A stretch of 64,000 bases of DNA from Henriciella barbarensis (GTDB lineage: Bacteria; Pseudomonadota; Alphaproteobacteria; Caulobacterales; Hyphomonadaceae): the NCBI RefSeq assembly GCF_003576345.1, contig NZ_QWGB01000005.1, positions 434,001 to 498,000 on the forward strand, written 5' to 3'. Positions within the stretch are counted from its first letter, which is position 1; every line of letters begins with the position of its first letter. The notes beneath the pieces are model-generated. The model was not told the DNA's origin. It made no database searches and saw only the letters and a program-made list of their open reading frames with translations. Positions 15,731 through 25,903 of this stretch are shown here, in pieces. The translations under genes were made by a program, and so were the position numbers.

Positions 15731-17692
15731 CTACTCCTGCAATTCCATCGTTTCGGCTTCAGCTTCGGACCCGGTCGGCTCAACCGCAGGGGCCTCGCCT
15801 GCCTTCACGTCTTCGATCCAGGTGTTGACGCGGCGCTCGAGCAGTTCGAGCGGAAGCGCGCCGCCACCGAGGATGGTGTCGTGGAAACCGCGAATGTCGA
15901 AATCATCGCCGAGTTCCTCCCGCGCCATTTCGCGCAGTTCGAGGATCTTGATCATGCCGATCTTGTAGGCCGTCGCCTGGCCCGGCATCACGATGTAACG
16001 CTGGATTTCGGAACGGGCCTGGGCGTCTGTGACGGCAGCGTTTTCGGTGAAGTATTCGAACGCTTCCTGCTCGGTCCAGCCCTTGGAGTGAAGACCGGTA
16101 TCGACGACGAGCCGGATGGCGCGCCAGATTTCAGACCCGAGGCGGCCAAATTCCGATTGCGGGGTTTCAAACGTGCCCGGCATTTCGCTGGCGAGACGTT
16201 CTGAATAAAGGCCCCAGCCTTCGGAGTAGGCGGTGAAGCCCGCCTGCGTGCGGAATTGCGGGATGTCCTGCAGTTCCTGCGCGATCGAAATCTGCATGTG
16301 GTGGCCCGGTAGGCCCTCATGGTAAGCGATCACTTCAAGCTCACGCTTCGGCATGGCGCTCATGTCGGAGAGGTGAGCATAGTAGGTGCCAGGGCGGGAG
16401 CCATCTGGCGTGCCCGGATAGTAGTGCTGTGCAGCGCCATCCTGCTCACGGAAGGATTCGACACGCTTCACGATGAGGTCGGCTTGCGGGAGGATGCCGA
16501 AATATTCCGGCAGCTGGCCTTCGATATTGTCGATGGCGGCGGTCGCATCCGCGATGTACTGGTCTGCGCCTTCGTCATTGTTCTCGTAATAGAGCTCACG
16601 GTCGTCGGTGTTCTCACGCAGGTAGACGAAGAACTCCTGCAGCGTGCCATCGAAGCCGAACTCTTCCTTCACCGCTTCCATCTCGCCCTGCAGGCGCTCA
16701 ACCTCGTCGAGGCCGATCTGGTGAATCTCGTCAGCGGTCAGGTCTGTCGTGGTCGAGACTTTGAGGCGGTAGTTATAGTATTCCGCGCCGCCCGGCTGTG
16801 AGGTGAGGCCGGTCGGGTTTTCCGGCGCGTCCTCGAGCTCTGCCTCGGCCCATTCGATGAGGTTTTCATAGGCCGGCTGGAAGTCTTCGGTAAGCGCGGT
16901 TTCGGCCGCGGTCATCAGCTCTTCAGCACGTGCTTCGTCGATCTCGCCAGCTTCCTGAAGATTGGAGATTTCCATCTGGACGTCGGCCCAGAGGTCAGAA
17001 GGCTCTCCGTCAGTGAAAGGGGCGCCAGTGATGACGTTGCGGGCCTGTTCGATCACGCCTTCGAGCGCGAAATCAGGAGTTTCGACGCCGCGGCTGGCGC
17101 TTTCCTTAGCGATGGCGAGAAGCTGGTCGCCTGCACGGGCGCCTTCGCTGATCCGCGAGATATAGGCTTCCATATCGGCTTCATTCTCGACGCGGTGAAA
17201 CTGGATGAGGACCGTTGGCAGGAAGCTCTGCGCACCGTTCATCTGGTCGAAGGTGAAGCCGTTATAGAAGTACTCGATGCCTTCTTCGGCTTGCTCTGCC
17301 TGGTACTTCCAGATGTCCCAGGAGTTCTTGGCCTCTGGCGTCAGCTTGTCATAGTCGAAATTGGCTTCCATTTCGGCGAGCGTGTCGAGGCGCCACTGCA
17401 GCTGCTCCTGCGCGGCCTCATATGACATGTCGTCAATCTCGTCATTGCGTTCCTTGCGCCCCAGGAAAGTGAGCTGGATCGGGCTCATCATGACCTGTTC
17501 TTCGTACTTTTCGTCGAACCATGCATTCAGGCGGGCCGTTTCAGCCTCGATCTCTGCATCGGTTGCGGCGGCCGTTTCCGTCGTTTCGGCGCCTGCCTCC
17601 GGATTTGTGCCTTGCTGAGGCGCTGAGGTTTCACCACAGGCAGCAAGGATGAGGGCAAGGGCGGTGGCAGTCGCTGACAGCTTGACGCGCAT
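15731..17692 (-). CDS. DUF885 family lipoprotein (putative zinc peptidase)
   Basis: The 653-residue lipoprotein has a signal peptide and lipobox LAAC (Cys about residue 19), followed by an acidic, Ala/Glu-rich linker. DUF885 proteins are all-helical and related to M2/M3-like gluzincins. Here the motif YHEGLPGHHMQ (His458, Glu459) is a stretched variant of the zinc site, with a downstream YSEGWGLYSE segment that is conserved in the family. PGTPDGSRPGTYYA is another family block. It probably degrades peptides at the cell envelope, though activity is unproven for most members. The next gene upstream on the same strand is also a peptidase. Confidence 0.9.
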   Translation of the reverse strand: MRVKLSATATALALILAACGETSAPQQGTNPEAGAETTETAAATDAEIEAETARLNAWFDEKYEEQVMMSPIQLTFLGRKERNDEIDDMSYEAAQEQLQWRLDTLAEMEANFDYDKLTPEAKNSWDIWKYQAEQAEEGIEYFYNGFTFDQMNGAQSFLPTVLIQFHRVENEADMEAYISRISEGARAGDQLLAIAKESASRGVETPDFALEGVIEQARNVITGAPFTDGEPSDLWADVQMEISNLQEAGEIDEARAEELMTAAETALTEDFQPAYENLIEWAEAELEDAPENPTGLTSQPGGAEYYNYRLKVSTTTDLTADEIHQIGLDEVERLQGEMEAVKEEFGFDGTLQEFFVYLRENTDDRELYYENNDEGADQYIADATAAIDNIEGQLPEYFGILPQADLIVKRVESFREQDGAAQHYYPGTPDGSRPGTYYAHLSDMSAMPKRELEVIAYHEGLPGHHMQISIAQELQDIPQFRTQAGFTAYSEGWGLYSERLASEMPGTFETPQSEFGRLGSEIWRAIRLVVDTGLHSKGWTEQEAFEYFTENAAVTDAQARSEIQRYIVMPGQATAYKIGMIKILELREMAREELGDDFDIRGFHDTILGGGALPLELLERRVNTWIEDVKAGEAPAVEPTGSEAEAETMELQE

Positions 17693-17788
17693 GAAGAAAA
17701 CTCCTGTTCTTATCGAATTTCGCTAAGAAGCAGGAATTTTGCACTTATGCAAGGCAGGAGGGCGCGTTCACCCCCCTGCCCCGCCAAT

Positions 17789-19150
17789 TCAGGCATAACG
17801 TGTGCGTAGCATTGCCCAGACCGCGCGAAGACCACAGGCGGCGGCGCCCTCGGGGCGGCCGAATTTCGACTGACGCCAGCCCCAGACATCCAGGTGCACC
17901 CAGCGGCGCGCCTCAACGAACTGTTTGAGGAAAATTGCTGCGGTAATAGAGCCCGCAAAGCGTCCGCCCGAATTCTGAATGTCGGCAACGGAGCTTTTCA
18001 GCATGGATTTGTAGGGGTCCCAGAGCGGCATGCGCCAGACTGGATCGCCGGAGACCGCGCCAGCGGCAGTGATCGCGTCGGCCAGATCGCCGTCATCTGT
18101 ATAGAAGGGCGCAAGGTCCGGGCCGAGGGCGACACGGGCCGCACCCGTGAGCGTGGCAAAATCAACGAGGAGGTCCGGGTCACTTTCGCAGGCGCGAGTC
18201 AGCGCATCACCAAGAATGAGGCGGCCTTCAGCATCTGTATTGTCGATCTCGACCGTGAGCCCCTTGCGGGTCTGCAGGATATCGCTTGGGCGGAAGGCAT
18301 CGCGGCCGATCGCATTTTCCACGGCCGGAACGTAGAGCTTCAGCCGGACCGGCAGGTTCGAGCTCATCACCAGCTTGGCAAGCGCGATGACATGAGCCGA
18401 GCCGCCCATATCCTTTTTCATCAGCTTCATGCCAGCGCCGGGCTTCAGGTTCAGCCCGCCCGTATCGAACGCCACGCCTTTGCCGACGAGGGCCAGTTCC
18501 GGATGGTCCGGATTGCCCCAGGACAGTTCCATGAAACGAGGGGCCTCAGGCGCCGCGCGGCCAACCGCATGCACCATGGGGTAGTTTTCTTTCAGGAGAT
18601 CATCGCCTGTGATGACCGAGAGGTCAGCGCTGTATTGTTCGGCCAGCACGCGGATCGCAGCCTCAATGCCCGCCGGGCCCATATCCTGGGCTGGCGTGTT
18701 GATCAGGTCTCTCAAGAGCGCAATCGCATCAGCTTCGCGGTCGAGCGCTTCGGCATCGCCGCCATCGCCAACAACGAGACGCGGCGGGTTGGCCTTGTCT
18801 TTCAGGTAGCGGTCGAAGCGGTACGCGCCATCAGCCCAGCCTGCCGCGATGTTCGCCATCGGCATGCCACCATCGCGCGCAACTTCGTAGTCGCCCTCCG
18901 GCAGCTTGCCGGAAAGGGCCGCAACTGCCAGCGCATCTGAGGTACCGCCAAGGCCGAACAGAACGTCGGCAATCTTACCTTCCGGGCTGGCAATAATAAC
19001 CATGTCACCGTTGCCGCCCTCGAACCCCTGAGCCTTGGCCTGCGCCTTGATGGCGTCAGAGAGGCTGGCGGAAGCTTCACTCCATTCGCCGGACCGGATC
19101 AGGTGCAGGCGGGCGGGGCTTTCGGCGCTGGCAGTGAACGCGTTGTGCAT
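17789..19150 (-). CDS. M17 family leucyl aminopeptidase-like protein
   Basis: Cytosolic manganese/zinc aminopeptidase releasing N-terminal residues from peptides. The 453-residue product has an N-terminal macro-like domain and a C-terminal catalytic domain with the family metal and active-site motifs VGKGVAFDTGGLNLKP, MKKDMGGSAHV, NTDAEGRLILGDAL and the FATLTGAARVALG segment. It ends WGWRQSKFGRPEGAAACGLR, which is typical of the PepB-like/alphaproteobacterial subgroup. It is divergent from the tadD-like gene. Confidence 0.93.
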   Translation of the reverse strand: MHNAFTASAESPARLHLIRSGEWSEASASLSDAIKAQAKAQGFEGGNGDMVIIASPEGKIADVLFGLGGTSDALAVAALSGKLPEGDYEVARDGGMPMANIAAGWADGAYRFDRYLKDKANPPRLVVGDGGDAEALDREADAIALLRDLINTPAQDMGPAGIEAAIRVLAEQYSADLSVITGDDLLKENYPMVHAVGRAAPEAPRFMELSWGNPDHPELALVGKGVAFDTGGLNLKPGAGMKLMKKDMGGSAHVIALAKLVMSSNLPVRLKLYVPAVENAIGRDAFRPSDILQTRKGLTVEIDNTDAEGRLILGDALTRACESDPDLLVDFATLTGAARVALGPDLAPFYTDDGDLADAITAAGAVSGDPVWRMPLWDPYKSMLKSSVADIQNSGGRFAGSITAAIFLKQFVEARRWVHLDVWGWRQSKFGRPEGAAACGLRAVWAMLRTRYA

Positions 19151-19268
19151 GGGTAATCGATGCTCCGATGGTCTAACTGGTTAAGGCAATCAACATCTCA
19201 GTTAACTGATCCTTGAGGCTTGGGCGCGCAAGGTCGCCGCGTGAATCAGTTTGGCGGGAGATTGCCCG

Positions 19269-20180
19269 ATGTCTGTCCAACGCGCAGCTCTTTATCCAGT
19301 TTCTCTTTGTGTCCTGATGCTTGCGTCAGCCTGCGCCTCGACCGGGGCAAGCGAAAGCGCAGCAAACGCGGAGGCGACGCTGCAGGCGGCCTATGAGCAG
19401 GAGCTCGCGCTGGCGACGCCAGAAGAAATTGCCGAGGTTCAGCGGGCCGATGCGCTGACGCGCGCGAACTTCTGGGCGGGAGAATTCCGCAAGGACCCGA
19501 GCAATCTCGAGACGACAATCCAGTTCACCCGCGTGCTTCGCGAGATTGGCAGTCATGAGCGCGCCATCGACGTTCTGTCGCGCACCATTCCAGCCCATCC
19601 GCAATCTGCCGAGCTTCAGCTGATCATGGGCCGGGCGCTGATGAGTGAAGGCCGCGTCGGCGAAGCGGCAGAAGCTTTTTTCCAGGCGAGCGTGATTGCG
19701 CCGCAGGATGCGACGGCACATGCCGCGCTTGGCCTTGCACTTGACCGGCTGGAGCGTCACGCCGATGCGCAGACCTCATATCTTCGGGCGCTGGAACTGG
19801 AGCCTGCACGGGCCTCAACGCTCGCCAATTACGGCCTGTCGCTTGCCCTGACCGGCGACCTTACCGGGGCTGAGGCGCAGCTGCGCAAGGCCTACGACCT
19901 GCCTGATGCCGATGGACGGGTGCGCCAGAACCTGGCGCTGATCCTCGGACTACAGGGTGAGTTTGACGCCATGCGTGCCGCAGACCCGCATGCACCAACG
20001 CGGACGATGGATGCTAATGTAACAACGATCCGCAGCCTGCTTGCACCCGCTCGCAACTATGAGGCGCTGGTGATGGACGAGGCTGAGACCCCTGCCCCGC
20101 AGGTCCAGCAGGTGCCACAGCAAAACGAGTCGGCGCGCCGCGGCGTGCCGCAACTTCGCGGATCCCTCAGCAGCCGCTGA
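19269..20180 (+). CDS. tadD: TadD-like tetratricopeptide lipoprotein
   Basis: The 303-residue product is a predicted pilotin-like lipoprotein of the Tad secretion system. The ATG at 19269 has GGGAG eight bases upstream and opens a signal peptide with lipobox ASAC. A longer start at 19251 is not needed. The body has TPR repeats (about residues 70-215): ERAIDVLSRTIPAHPQSAEL, GEAAEAFFQASVIAPQDATA, ADAQTSYLRALELEPARAST and GAEAQLRKAYDLPDA. The tail is disordered and Gln/Pro-rich. Its place convergent to tadC supports the TadD assignment. A generic TPR lipoprotein is the alternative. Confidence 0.82.
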   Translation: MSVQRAALYPVSLCVLMLASACASTGASESAANAEATLQAAYEQELALATPEEIAEVQRADALTRANFWAGEFRKDPSNLETTIQFTRVLREIGSHERAIDVLSRTIPAHPQSAELQLIMGRALMSEGRVGEAAEAFFQASVIAPQDATAHAALGLALDRLERHADAQTSYLRALELEPARASTLANYGLSLALTGDLTGAEAQLRKAYDLPDADGRVRQNLALILGLQGEFDAMRAADPHAPTRTMDANVTTIRSLLAPARNYEALVMDEAETPAPQVQQVPQQNESARRGVPQLRGSLSSR

Positions 20181-20272
20181 GCGCTGTAGCAGGTCAAAAC
20201 CCTACAGCACCCTCGCTATAGTTCTCGACATCCAGAAGACGTTGTCTGAGGCGTGCGCCCGGCCCCGGGCCG

Positions 20273-21265
20273 CTATCTCACATCCGTATTGATCTGGTTC
20301 TGCGCCTGCATCTCAGAGTATTTGATGTAGGCTGGACCGAGCACGACGAGAAAGAGCACCGGCAGGAAGAACAGGATCATCGGCACGGTCAGCTTGGCTG
20401 GCAGGGCGGCGGCCTTCTTCTCGGCCTCGGCCATGCGCATGTCGCGATTTTCCTTGGCCATTGTGCGTAGCGCATCGCCGAGCGGTGTCCCGTAGCGTTC
20501 GGCTTGCATCAGCGCCATGCAGACGGATTTCACGCCTTCATGGCCGGTCCGCTTGGCCAGGTTTTCGTAAGCGGTGCGACGCTCCTGCAGGTAAGCAAGT
20601 TCTGCCGTGGTGAGCTGGAATTCCTCGGCAAGATCCGGAGACGCTGCCCCGACCTCGCCGCCGACCTTCGCGAAGGCGAGCTCGATCGACATGCCGGACT
20701 CGACACAAATGAGCAGCATGTCGAGCGCGTCCGGGAAGGCACGCATGATCGACTGCTGGCGCTTCTGGGCAATGTTCGAGACATAGAGATTGGGCGCATA
20801 GAAGCCGGCTGCCGCGCCGAAGACAATTGCGCCAATCTTCATCTGCGGATTGAGGCCCATATCGTTGACGAGGAAGATGTAGACGAAGGCGAGCAGAGCC
20901 ATCACCATCGGCAGCACGAAACGGCAGAAATAGAAGATGGCGAGCGGACGCGGCCCGCGCAGACCCGCCTGGACAAGCTTTTGCTCGACATTCGGGTCTT
21001 CCAGCATCTTCTGCAGGTTCAGCTTCCCGGTAATCTCACTGATCTTGCCGGAGTTATCCTTCTTCAGACCGCGGCGCTCCAGCGCGTCGCGGTTGGCGCG
21101 CCGCAGGCGTTCGCGCTGCGTGGTGACCTGTTTGAGACGCGTCTCGAGCTTGTCGCCCTTCAACAGCGGCATTCCGACGGACAGGATGGTTGCAAACATC
21201 GCAACGGCCGCCAGCACGGAAGCAAGCGTGGCTGGCTCTGTCAGGGAGGAGATGAAGTTTATCAT
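20273..21265 (-). CDS. tadC: Tad pilus inner-membrane platform protein TadC
   Basis: Type II secretion F-domain protein of 330 residues, forming the inner-membrane platform of the Tad pilus with TadB. It has an N-terminal membrane helix, a cytoplasmic linker, further helices (PMVMALLAFVYIFLV), the F domain (RAFPDALDMLLICVESGMSIELAF) and a C-terminal helix pair (VPMILFFLPVLFLVVLGPAYI). It begins 11 bases downstream of tadB and is last in the pilus operon. Confidence 0.94.
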   Translation of the reverse strand: MINFISSLTEPATLASVLAAVAMFATILSVGMPLLKGDKLETRLKQVTTQRERLRRANRDALERRGLKKDNSGKISEITGKLNLQKMLEDPNVEQKLVQAGLRGPRPLAIFYFCRFVLPMVMALLAFVYIFLVNDMGLNPQMKIGAIVFGAAAGFYAPNLYVSNIAQKRQQSIMRAFPDALDMLLICVESGMSIELAFAKVGGEVGAASPDLAEEFQLTTAELAYLQERRTAYENLAKRTGHEGVKSVCMALMQAERYGTPLGDALRTMAKENRDMRMAEAEKKAAALPAKLTVPMILFFLPVLFLVVLGPAYIKYSEMQAQNQINTDVR

Positions 21266-21276
21266 GTGCCCTCCCC

Positions 21277-22308
21277 CTAGATATCGAAGCTGATCATTTT
21301 GCGCATCACAGTCACACCGGTGATCATGAGGCCAACGCCCATGAACAGGATGGTGTGTCCGGTCGGCTTGATGAACAGCTCCATGATGTAGCTGGGCGTT
21401 GTCATGAAGACCATGAAGCCGACGGCGAAGGGAAGACAGGCAATGATACCGGCAGATGCCTTGGCTTCCGATGACATGGCCTTGATCTTCTCGCGCATCA
21501 TCTTCCGCTCACGGATGACCTTGGAGAGGTTGCCGAGCGCTTCGGAAAGGTTACCGCCGGATTTCGCCTGAATGGTGAGCACGATGACGAAGAAGTTCAC
21601 CTCTGGCAGGGGGACGCGCTTGTAGAGCTGCTGCAGCGCGCGCTCAGTCGTCATGCCCATCTGGATGTTGTCGGTGAGGGTCTTGAACTCCGTGCCGAGG
21701 GGCGCCGGGCTTTCCTTGGCGATGATGCGCAGACATTCAGTCAGAGGCAGGCCGGACTTTACACCGCGAACGATGATATCGATGGCGTCAGCGAACTGAG
21801 CCGTCATCTTCTTGTAGCGACGCTTGGTCAGAAAGCCGATGACCCAGCGCGGAATGCCAAGAAAACCCGCGACCGATGCCGCGATGATCATGGCGGGACG
21901 CGACTTGATCTCGATCCCTGCGATAGGCGGTGGGCCTTCCGCACCGGAGATGAAGGTCACAAGCGCCAGAGCGACGCCCAGCACAGCCGAGAACGCCCAG
22001 AAGGTTTCAGGTTTGATGTCGAGGCCAGCCTGGAGCAGCTTGCCCTGTATATCCTGCGGCACCAGTGATTTGCGGCGCGCTTCATCCTGCTCGCGCAGCT
22101 TGTCCAGCATCTGCTGTGTCTGGCGGCGGCGCTGAGAGGCGGGGTCCTGCTTCTGGTTTCCCTTGCCGCCCGCTTTGCCTTCCGCAAGCTGGCGTGCGCG
22201 CCGCGCCGGGTTGTCGGTGTCACCCCCGGTAAGCGCAAGTCCGATACCGGCCAGCGCTACGAAAGCGAGACCGGCAACGAGAAAGATGAGGAGATCGCCG
22301 CCGAGCAT
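21277..22308 (-). CDS. tadB: Tad pilus inner-membrane platform protein TadB
   Basis: F-domain platform protein of 343 residues. An N-terminal helix is followed by a charged cytoplasmic stretch rich in Gln/Arg/Lys, then membrane helices and the F domain (FADAIDIIVRGVKSGLPLTECLRII and KSGGNLSEALGNLSKVIRER). Its ATG overlaps the cpaF stop (ATGA), indicating translational coupling with the motor ATPase gene. Confidence 0.94.
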   Translation of the reverse strand: MLGGDLLIFLVAGLAFVALAGIGLALTGGDTDNPARRARQLAEGKAGGKGNQKQDPASQRRRQTQQMLDKLREQDEARRKSLVPQDIQGKLLQAGLDIKPETFWAFSAVLGVALALVTFISGAEGPPPIAGIEIKSRPAMIIAASVAGFLGIPRWVIGFLTKRRYKKMTAQFADAIDIIVRGVKSGLPLTECLRIIAKESPAPLGTEFKTLTDNIQMGMTTERALQQLYKRVPLPEVNFFVIVLTIQAKSGGNLSEALGNLSKVIRERKMMREKIKAMSSEAKASAGIIACLPFAVGFMVFMTTPSYIMELFIKPTGHTILFMGVGLMITGVTVMRKMISFDI

Positions 22309-23792
22309 CAGGTATCCAGCGCATCGATCGCCTTGGCGAGGTCGCGCTCCATGTTGAAGTAGGACGCACGATCCCAGAACCGCGGACGGCCAATGCCGGT
22401 GCCACGGTGACGGCCCGACACGCGCCCGTCATCGTCTTCGCCTTCGACTTCGAACTTCATGATATCCTGAAGGATGATCGTATCGCCTTCGAGGCCCATG
22501 ACCTCGGTGATCTGCATGATGCGGCGCGACCCGTCGCGAAGGCGCGAGGCCTGTACGACAACATCAATTGAACCGACGATCATCTCGCGGATCGTCTTGG
22601 CCGGCAGCGAGAAGCCGCCCATCGTGATCATGGACTCGACACGGCTGAGGGCTTCACGCGGCGTGTTGGCGTGCAGCGTGCCCATGGAGCCGTCGTGACC
22701 AGTGTTCATGGCCTGGAGAAGGTCAAACGCTTCAGGGCCACGAACCTCGCCGACGATGATGCGTTCAGGGCGCATACGCAGACAGTTCTTCACAAGGTCG
22801 CGCATGGAAATCTCGCCGGACCCTTCAATGTTCGGCGGGCGTGTTTCGAGACGTACCACATGTGGCTGCTGCAGCTGGAGTTCGGCAGAGTCTTCGCAGG
22901 TGATGACGCGCTCTGTCGGATCAATGAAACCCGTCAAACAGTTGAGCAGCGTTGTCTTACCTGAACCGGTACCCCCGGAGATGAGCACGTTACAGCGCGA
23001 GTGACCGATGATGCGGAGGATTTCTGCGCCGGCCTCGGAAATCGACCCGAATTTCACGAGATCGGCAAGACGCAGCTTGTCCTTCTTGAACTTACGAATG
23101 GTCAGCGTCGGGCCATCGATCGCCAGGGGCGGGGCGATGACGTTTACACGAGAGCCGTCAAGAAGGCGCGCGTCACAGATCGGCGAGCTTTCATCAACGC
23201 GGCGGCCGACCTGCGACACGATCCGCTGACAGATATTCATCAGCTGGGCATTGTCGCGAAAGCGAATATTGGTCCGCTCGATCTTGCCGTTCACTTCGAT
23301 ATACGTCGTGTCGGCGCCGTTCACCATGATATCAGCAATGTCGTCGCGGGCGAGCAGCGGCTCCAAGGGGCCATAGCCCAGCACGTCGTTACAGATGTCG
23401 TCTAGCAGGTGTTCCTGCTCGGAAATCGACATCACGACATTCTTGATGCTGATGATCTCGACGACGATATCGCGGATTTCCTCGCGCGCGCTTTCGGCAT
23501 CGAGCTGGGCCAGCTGGCCGAGATCGATCGTGTCGATCAGCGCGTTGAAGATCGTCGTCTTGGTCGAGTAATATTCTTCAGAGCGGGTATCCACGCGGTG
23601 GACACGCTCTCTTTCCATATCCGGGGGCGGCTTCAGCGCGACAGGCTTCTGGGGCGTTTTCGGTGCCCCCGACGGCGGAGGCGCCGCAGCCGGCTTCTGA
23701 GCTGGCGGCGGCGTAGCCGCTGACGGCTTCGGTGCTGGCGCCGAACTAGGAGCTGGCTTTAATGCGTTTGCTGAGCGTTTGCCGAAAGACAT
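22308..23792 (-). CDS. cpaF: Tad pilus motor ATPase CpaF/TadA
   Basis: Type II/IV secretion ATPase of 494 residues that powers pilus extension, and retraction in Caulobacter. A Pro/Ala-rich disordered N-terminus (residues 1-55) is followed by an N-terminal helical domain and the RecA-like core with Walker [13 protein letters not shown], the Asp box ([16 protein letters not shown]), Walker B ([19 protein letters not shown]) and the His box ([15 protein letters not shown]). The length is normal for CpaF. It follows cpaE by 19 bases. Confidence 0.96.
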   Translation of the reverse strand: MSFGKRSANALKPAPSSAPAPKPSAATPPPAQKPAAAPPPSGAPKTPQKPVALKPPPDMERERVHRVDTRSEEYYSTKTTIFNALIDTIDLGQLAQLDAESAREEIRDIVVEIISIKNVVMSISEQEHLLDDICNDVLGYGPLEPLLARDDIADIMVNGADTTYIEVNGKIERTNIRFRDNAQLMNICQRIVSQVGRRVDESSPICDARLLDGSRVNVIAPPLAIDGPTLTIRKFKKDKLRLADLVKFGSISEAGAEILRIIGHSRCNVLISGGTGSGKTTLLNCLTGFIDPTERVITCEDSAELQLQQPHVVRLETRPPNIEGSGEISMRDLVKNCLRMRPERIIVGEVRGPEAFDLLQAMNTGHDGSMGTLHANTPREALSRVESMITMGGFSLPAKTIREMIVGSIDVVVQASRLRDGSRRIMQITEVMGLEGDTIILQDIMKFEVEGEDDDGRVSGRHRGTGIGRPRFWDRASYFNMERDLAKAIDALDT

Positions 23793-23811
23793 GGAATTTT
23801 TCTAGCGCCAT

Positions 23812-25155
23812 TTACTTTCCGAGAAGTTTCTTGAGCAGGGACTTCTCCGGCTGGACGGTCTCGCGACCCGAAAGCATGCTGGCGAGCTCATCAATGGCGA
23901 CAGCAGGTCTGGACTGCGGGTCTGCCTCAGAGATCATCTGACCCTTATTGGACGCGGTGCCGAAAAGCTGCGGGTCGAAAGGCAGAATGATTTCCGGCTC
24001 TGCCTCGATCGCAGCAGCGAAATCCTTTACCGGGATTTCGGGACGCTTGGGCACGCCCATCATGTTGATAACGAGGCGCGGCGCGCGGTCATTCGGGCGC
24101 TGGCTTCTAAGCTTGTCGAGCATGTTCTTGCCATTGCGCAACGAAGCGAGATCCGGCTGGCAGACAAGGATGACTTCGTCAGAACTGATCAGCGTGTTGT
24201 AGATCCATTGCGACCAGCCATGCGGCAGGTCCAGGACCACATAGGGCATCAGGCGGCGCACGCCTTCGATGACGGTCGAATAGGCGGTCGCATCGATATC
24301 CATCAGCTGGCTGACGGTCGCCGGCGCGGTAAAGAGCGAAAGTCGGTCGGTCGCCTTGGCAAGCAGCCGAGAGATGACGGCATCATCGGCACGGTCCGGC
24401 GCAAGCAGGGCATCTGCCACAGTCTGCGGCGTCTCATGATTGAAGTCGAGCGAGGTTGTCCCGAAGGAGAGATCGAGATCGACGAGCGAGGTGTTCACCC
24501 GCACATTCTCTGCCAACGACCAGGCAAGGTTGTGCGCAATGGTCGAGGAACCCACGCCGCCCTTTGCGCCTACGACCGAAATGGACTTGCCGACGAAGGG
24601 GGCTTCTGGGTCTGTGAAGATGTTTCCGATGGAACGTACCATCTGGACCGGCTCAATCGGGGGAACGAGATATTCGCTGACGCCCCGCGCAACGAGCTGG
24701 CGATAGAGCGGAATGTCATTCGTCGCGCCAACGACCATGACCTCGACGCCCTCGTCACAATGGCCCGCCAGTTGATCGATCTGCGCCAGCATCTCGCTGG
24801 AGGCTGCAGACGACTCGACGATGATCAGGTTCGGGGTGGGATTGCTGGAAAGGTGCTCGATGGCGGCAGGTATGCCGCCGGGAATAATGCTCACGGACGC
24901 ATTGGACATGCGCCGATCACTCTTCACGCGGTCGATAATGGAAGACACGCGCTTGGTTTCGCAGAAGGCTAGCACGGAGATGGCGGGGATTGCCCGGTCA
25001 CCACCCTCAAAGGCCTGCATTTGGGGAATGTCGACCTGCGGGGGCAAGTCGTCCTCATCCCGCACACCTGTCAGCTGGCCGACAAGATCATTCTGACCCT
25101 CGGCATCGTCGCCAAAGTCGAAGTCGTCATCGAAAAGTGCGTTTTCTCTGCTCAT
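23812..25155 (-). CDS. cpaE: Pilus localisation ATPase CpaE/TadZ
   Basis: MinD/ParA-like protein of 447 residues that places the Tad machine at the pole. An acidic N-terminus is followed by a degenerate receiver-like domain (about residues 55-165) and an ATPase domain with the deviant Walker A VGAKGGVGSST and the switch segments NTSLVDLDLSFGTTS and YVVLDLPHGWSQW. Receiver phosphorylation residues are not obvious, as is usual for TadZ. It lies between cpaD and cpaF. Confidence 0.94.
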   Translation of the reverse strand: MSRENALFDDDFDFGDDAEGQNDLVGQLTGVRDEDDLPPQVDIPQMQAFEGGDRAIPAISVLAFCETKRVSSIIDRVKSDRRMSNASVSIIPGGIPAAIEHLSSNPTPNLIIVESSAASSEMLAQIDQLAGHCDEGVEVMVVGATNDIPLYRQLVARGVSEYLVPPIEPVQMVRSIGNIFTDPEAPFVGKSISVVGAKGGVGSSTIAHNLAWSLAENVRVNTSLVDLDLSFGTTSLDFNHETPQTVADALLAPDRADDAVISRLLAKATDRLSLFTAPATVSQLMDIDATAYSTVIEGVRRLMPYVVLDLPHGWSQWIYNTLISSDEVILVCQPDLASLRNGKNMLDKLRSQRPNDRAPRLVINMMGVPKRPEIPVKDFAAAIEAEPEIILPFDPQLFGTASNKGQMISEADPQSRPAVAIDELASMLSGRETVQPEKSLLKKLLGK

Positions 25156-25187
25156 TGTCGTTCAGGACCTTCGATCGTCACTCAAAT

Positions 25188-25892
25188 TCAGTTCACTGCT
25201 GTCGAAACAGCACTTGTTTCATCGTCGCCACGTTCCGCGCCTGTTGGCTGGCCTTCCCGGAAAAGCTCCAGCTGGGCCTGACGGCGAAGGGCGTCGCCTT
25301 CATCCAGCGGACGATTGCCGAACAGGTCCGATGGGTCAGCGATCATCGCTGCCTGGTTGACGCGGATAGAGCAGCCGAGGGCTGGCATGTCGTTATTGCT
25401 GCGAATGTCAGAAAAGCGGACCTGCGACTTTTCAGGGCAGTAGGGCGCGATCGCGACATAGGATTGGTATGTCAGGATAAGCGGTGCATCACGGCGTCCG
25501 CCCGCATCATAGGCGCGGGCGCGCACATCATCAAAAGCGACACCTTCAGCCCATGCGATATCGCGCGCTTCCGAGACGGCTGCGACCGAATACGGGTCTG
25601 CGCCATAAGACGAAGGCACAGCGACGATGAGAACGCCATGGCCGCTTCGGCGATAGTTGGAAACAAAGGCGCGAACGCGGTCTTCCTGGCCTGCACGCAA
25701 CCAGGCGCTGCGGCTATCGATGGCGAGTTCCAGACGCTGGCTCGTCTCGCCAACGCCAATCTCATTGCGGTCCAGCGTTGTGCCGGTCTGATAGTCGGCG
25801 GGCACGAAATTGTTCGGGCTGGTGGCGCAGGCGCCAAGCATGCTTGCGACAGCCAGCGCGCCGATCAGGCCAGAGGTCTTTAGATGATGCAT
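25188..25892 (-). CDS. cpaD: Pilus assembly lipoprotein CpaD
   Basis: CpaD helps the CpaC secretin to assemble and localise. The 234-residue product has a signal peptide with lipobox MLGAC (Cys about residue 22), then the family pattern: VGETSQRLELAIDSRSAWL, the DRVRAFVSNYRRSGHG segment, and the C-terminal NNDMPALGCSIRVNQAAMIADPSDL. That last block is diagnostic. It sits 11 bases downstream of cpaC in the operon. Confidence 0.93.
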   Translation of the reverse strand: MHHLKTSGLIGALAVASMLGACATSPNNFVPADYQTGTTLDRNEIGVGETSQRLELAIDSRSAWLRAGQEDRVRAFVSNYRRSGHGVLIVAVPSSYGADPYSVAAVSEARDIAWAEGVAFDDVRARAYDAGGRRDAPLILTYQSYVAIAPYCPEKSQVRFSDIRSNNDMPALGCSIRVNQAAMIADPSDLFGNRPLDEGDALRRQAQLELFREGQPTGAERGDDETSAVSTAVN

Positions 25893-25903
25893 CTGTAGCT
25901 CTC

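Noticed and set aside
19181-19206. TTAA and GTTAAC between the M17 peptidase and tadD as a CtrA site
   Set aside because: The spacing is 16 bases rather than 7, so it does not fit the CtrA consensus.
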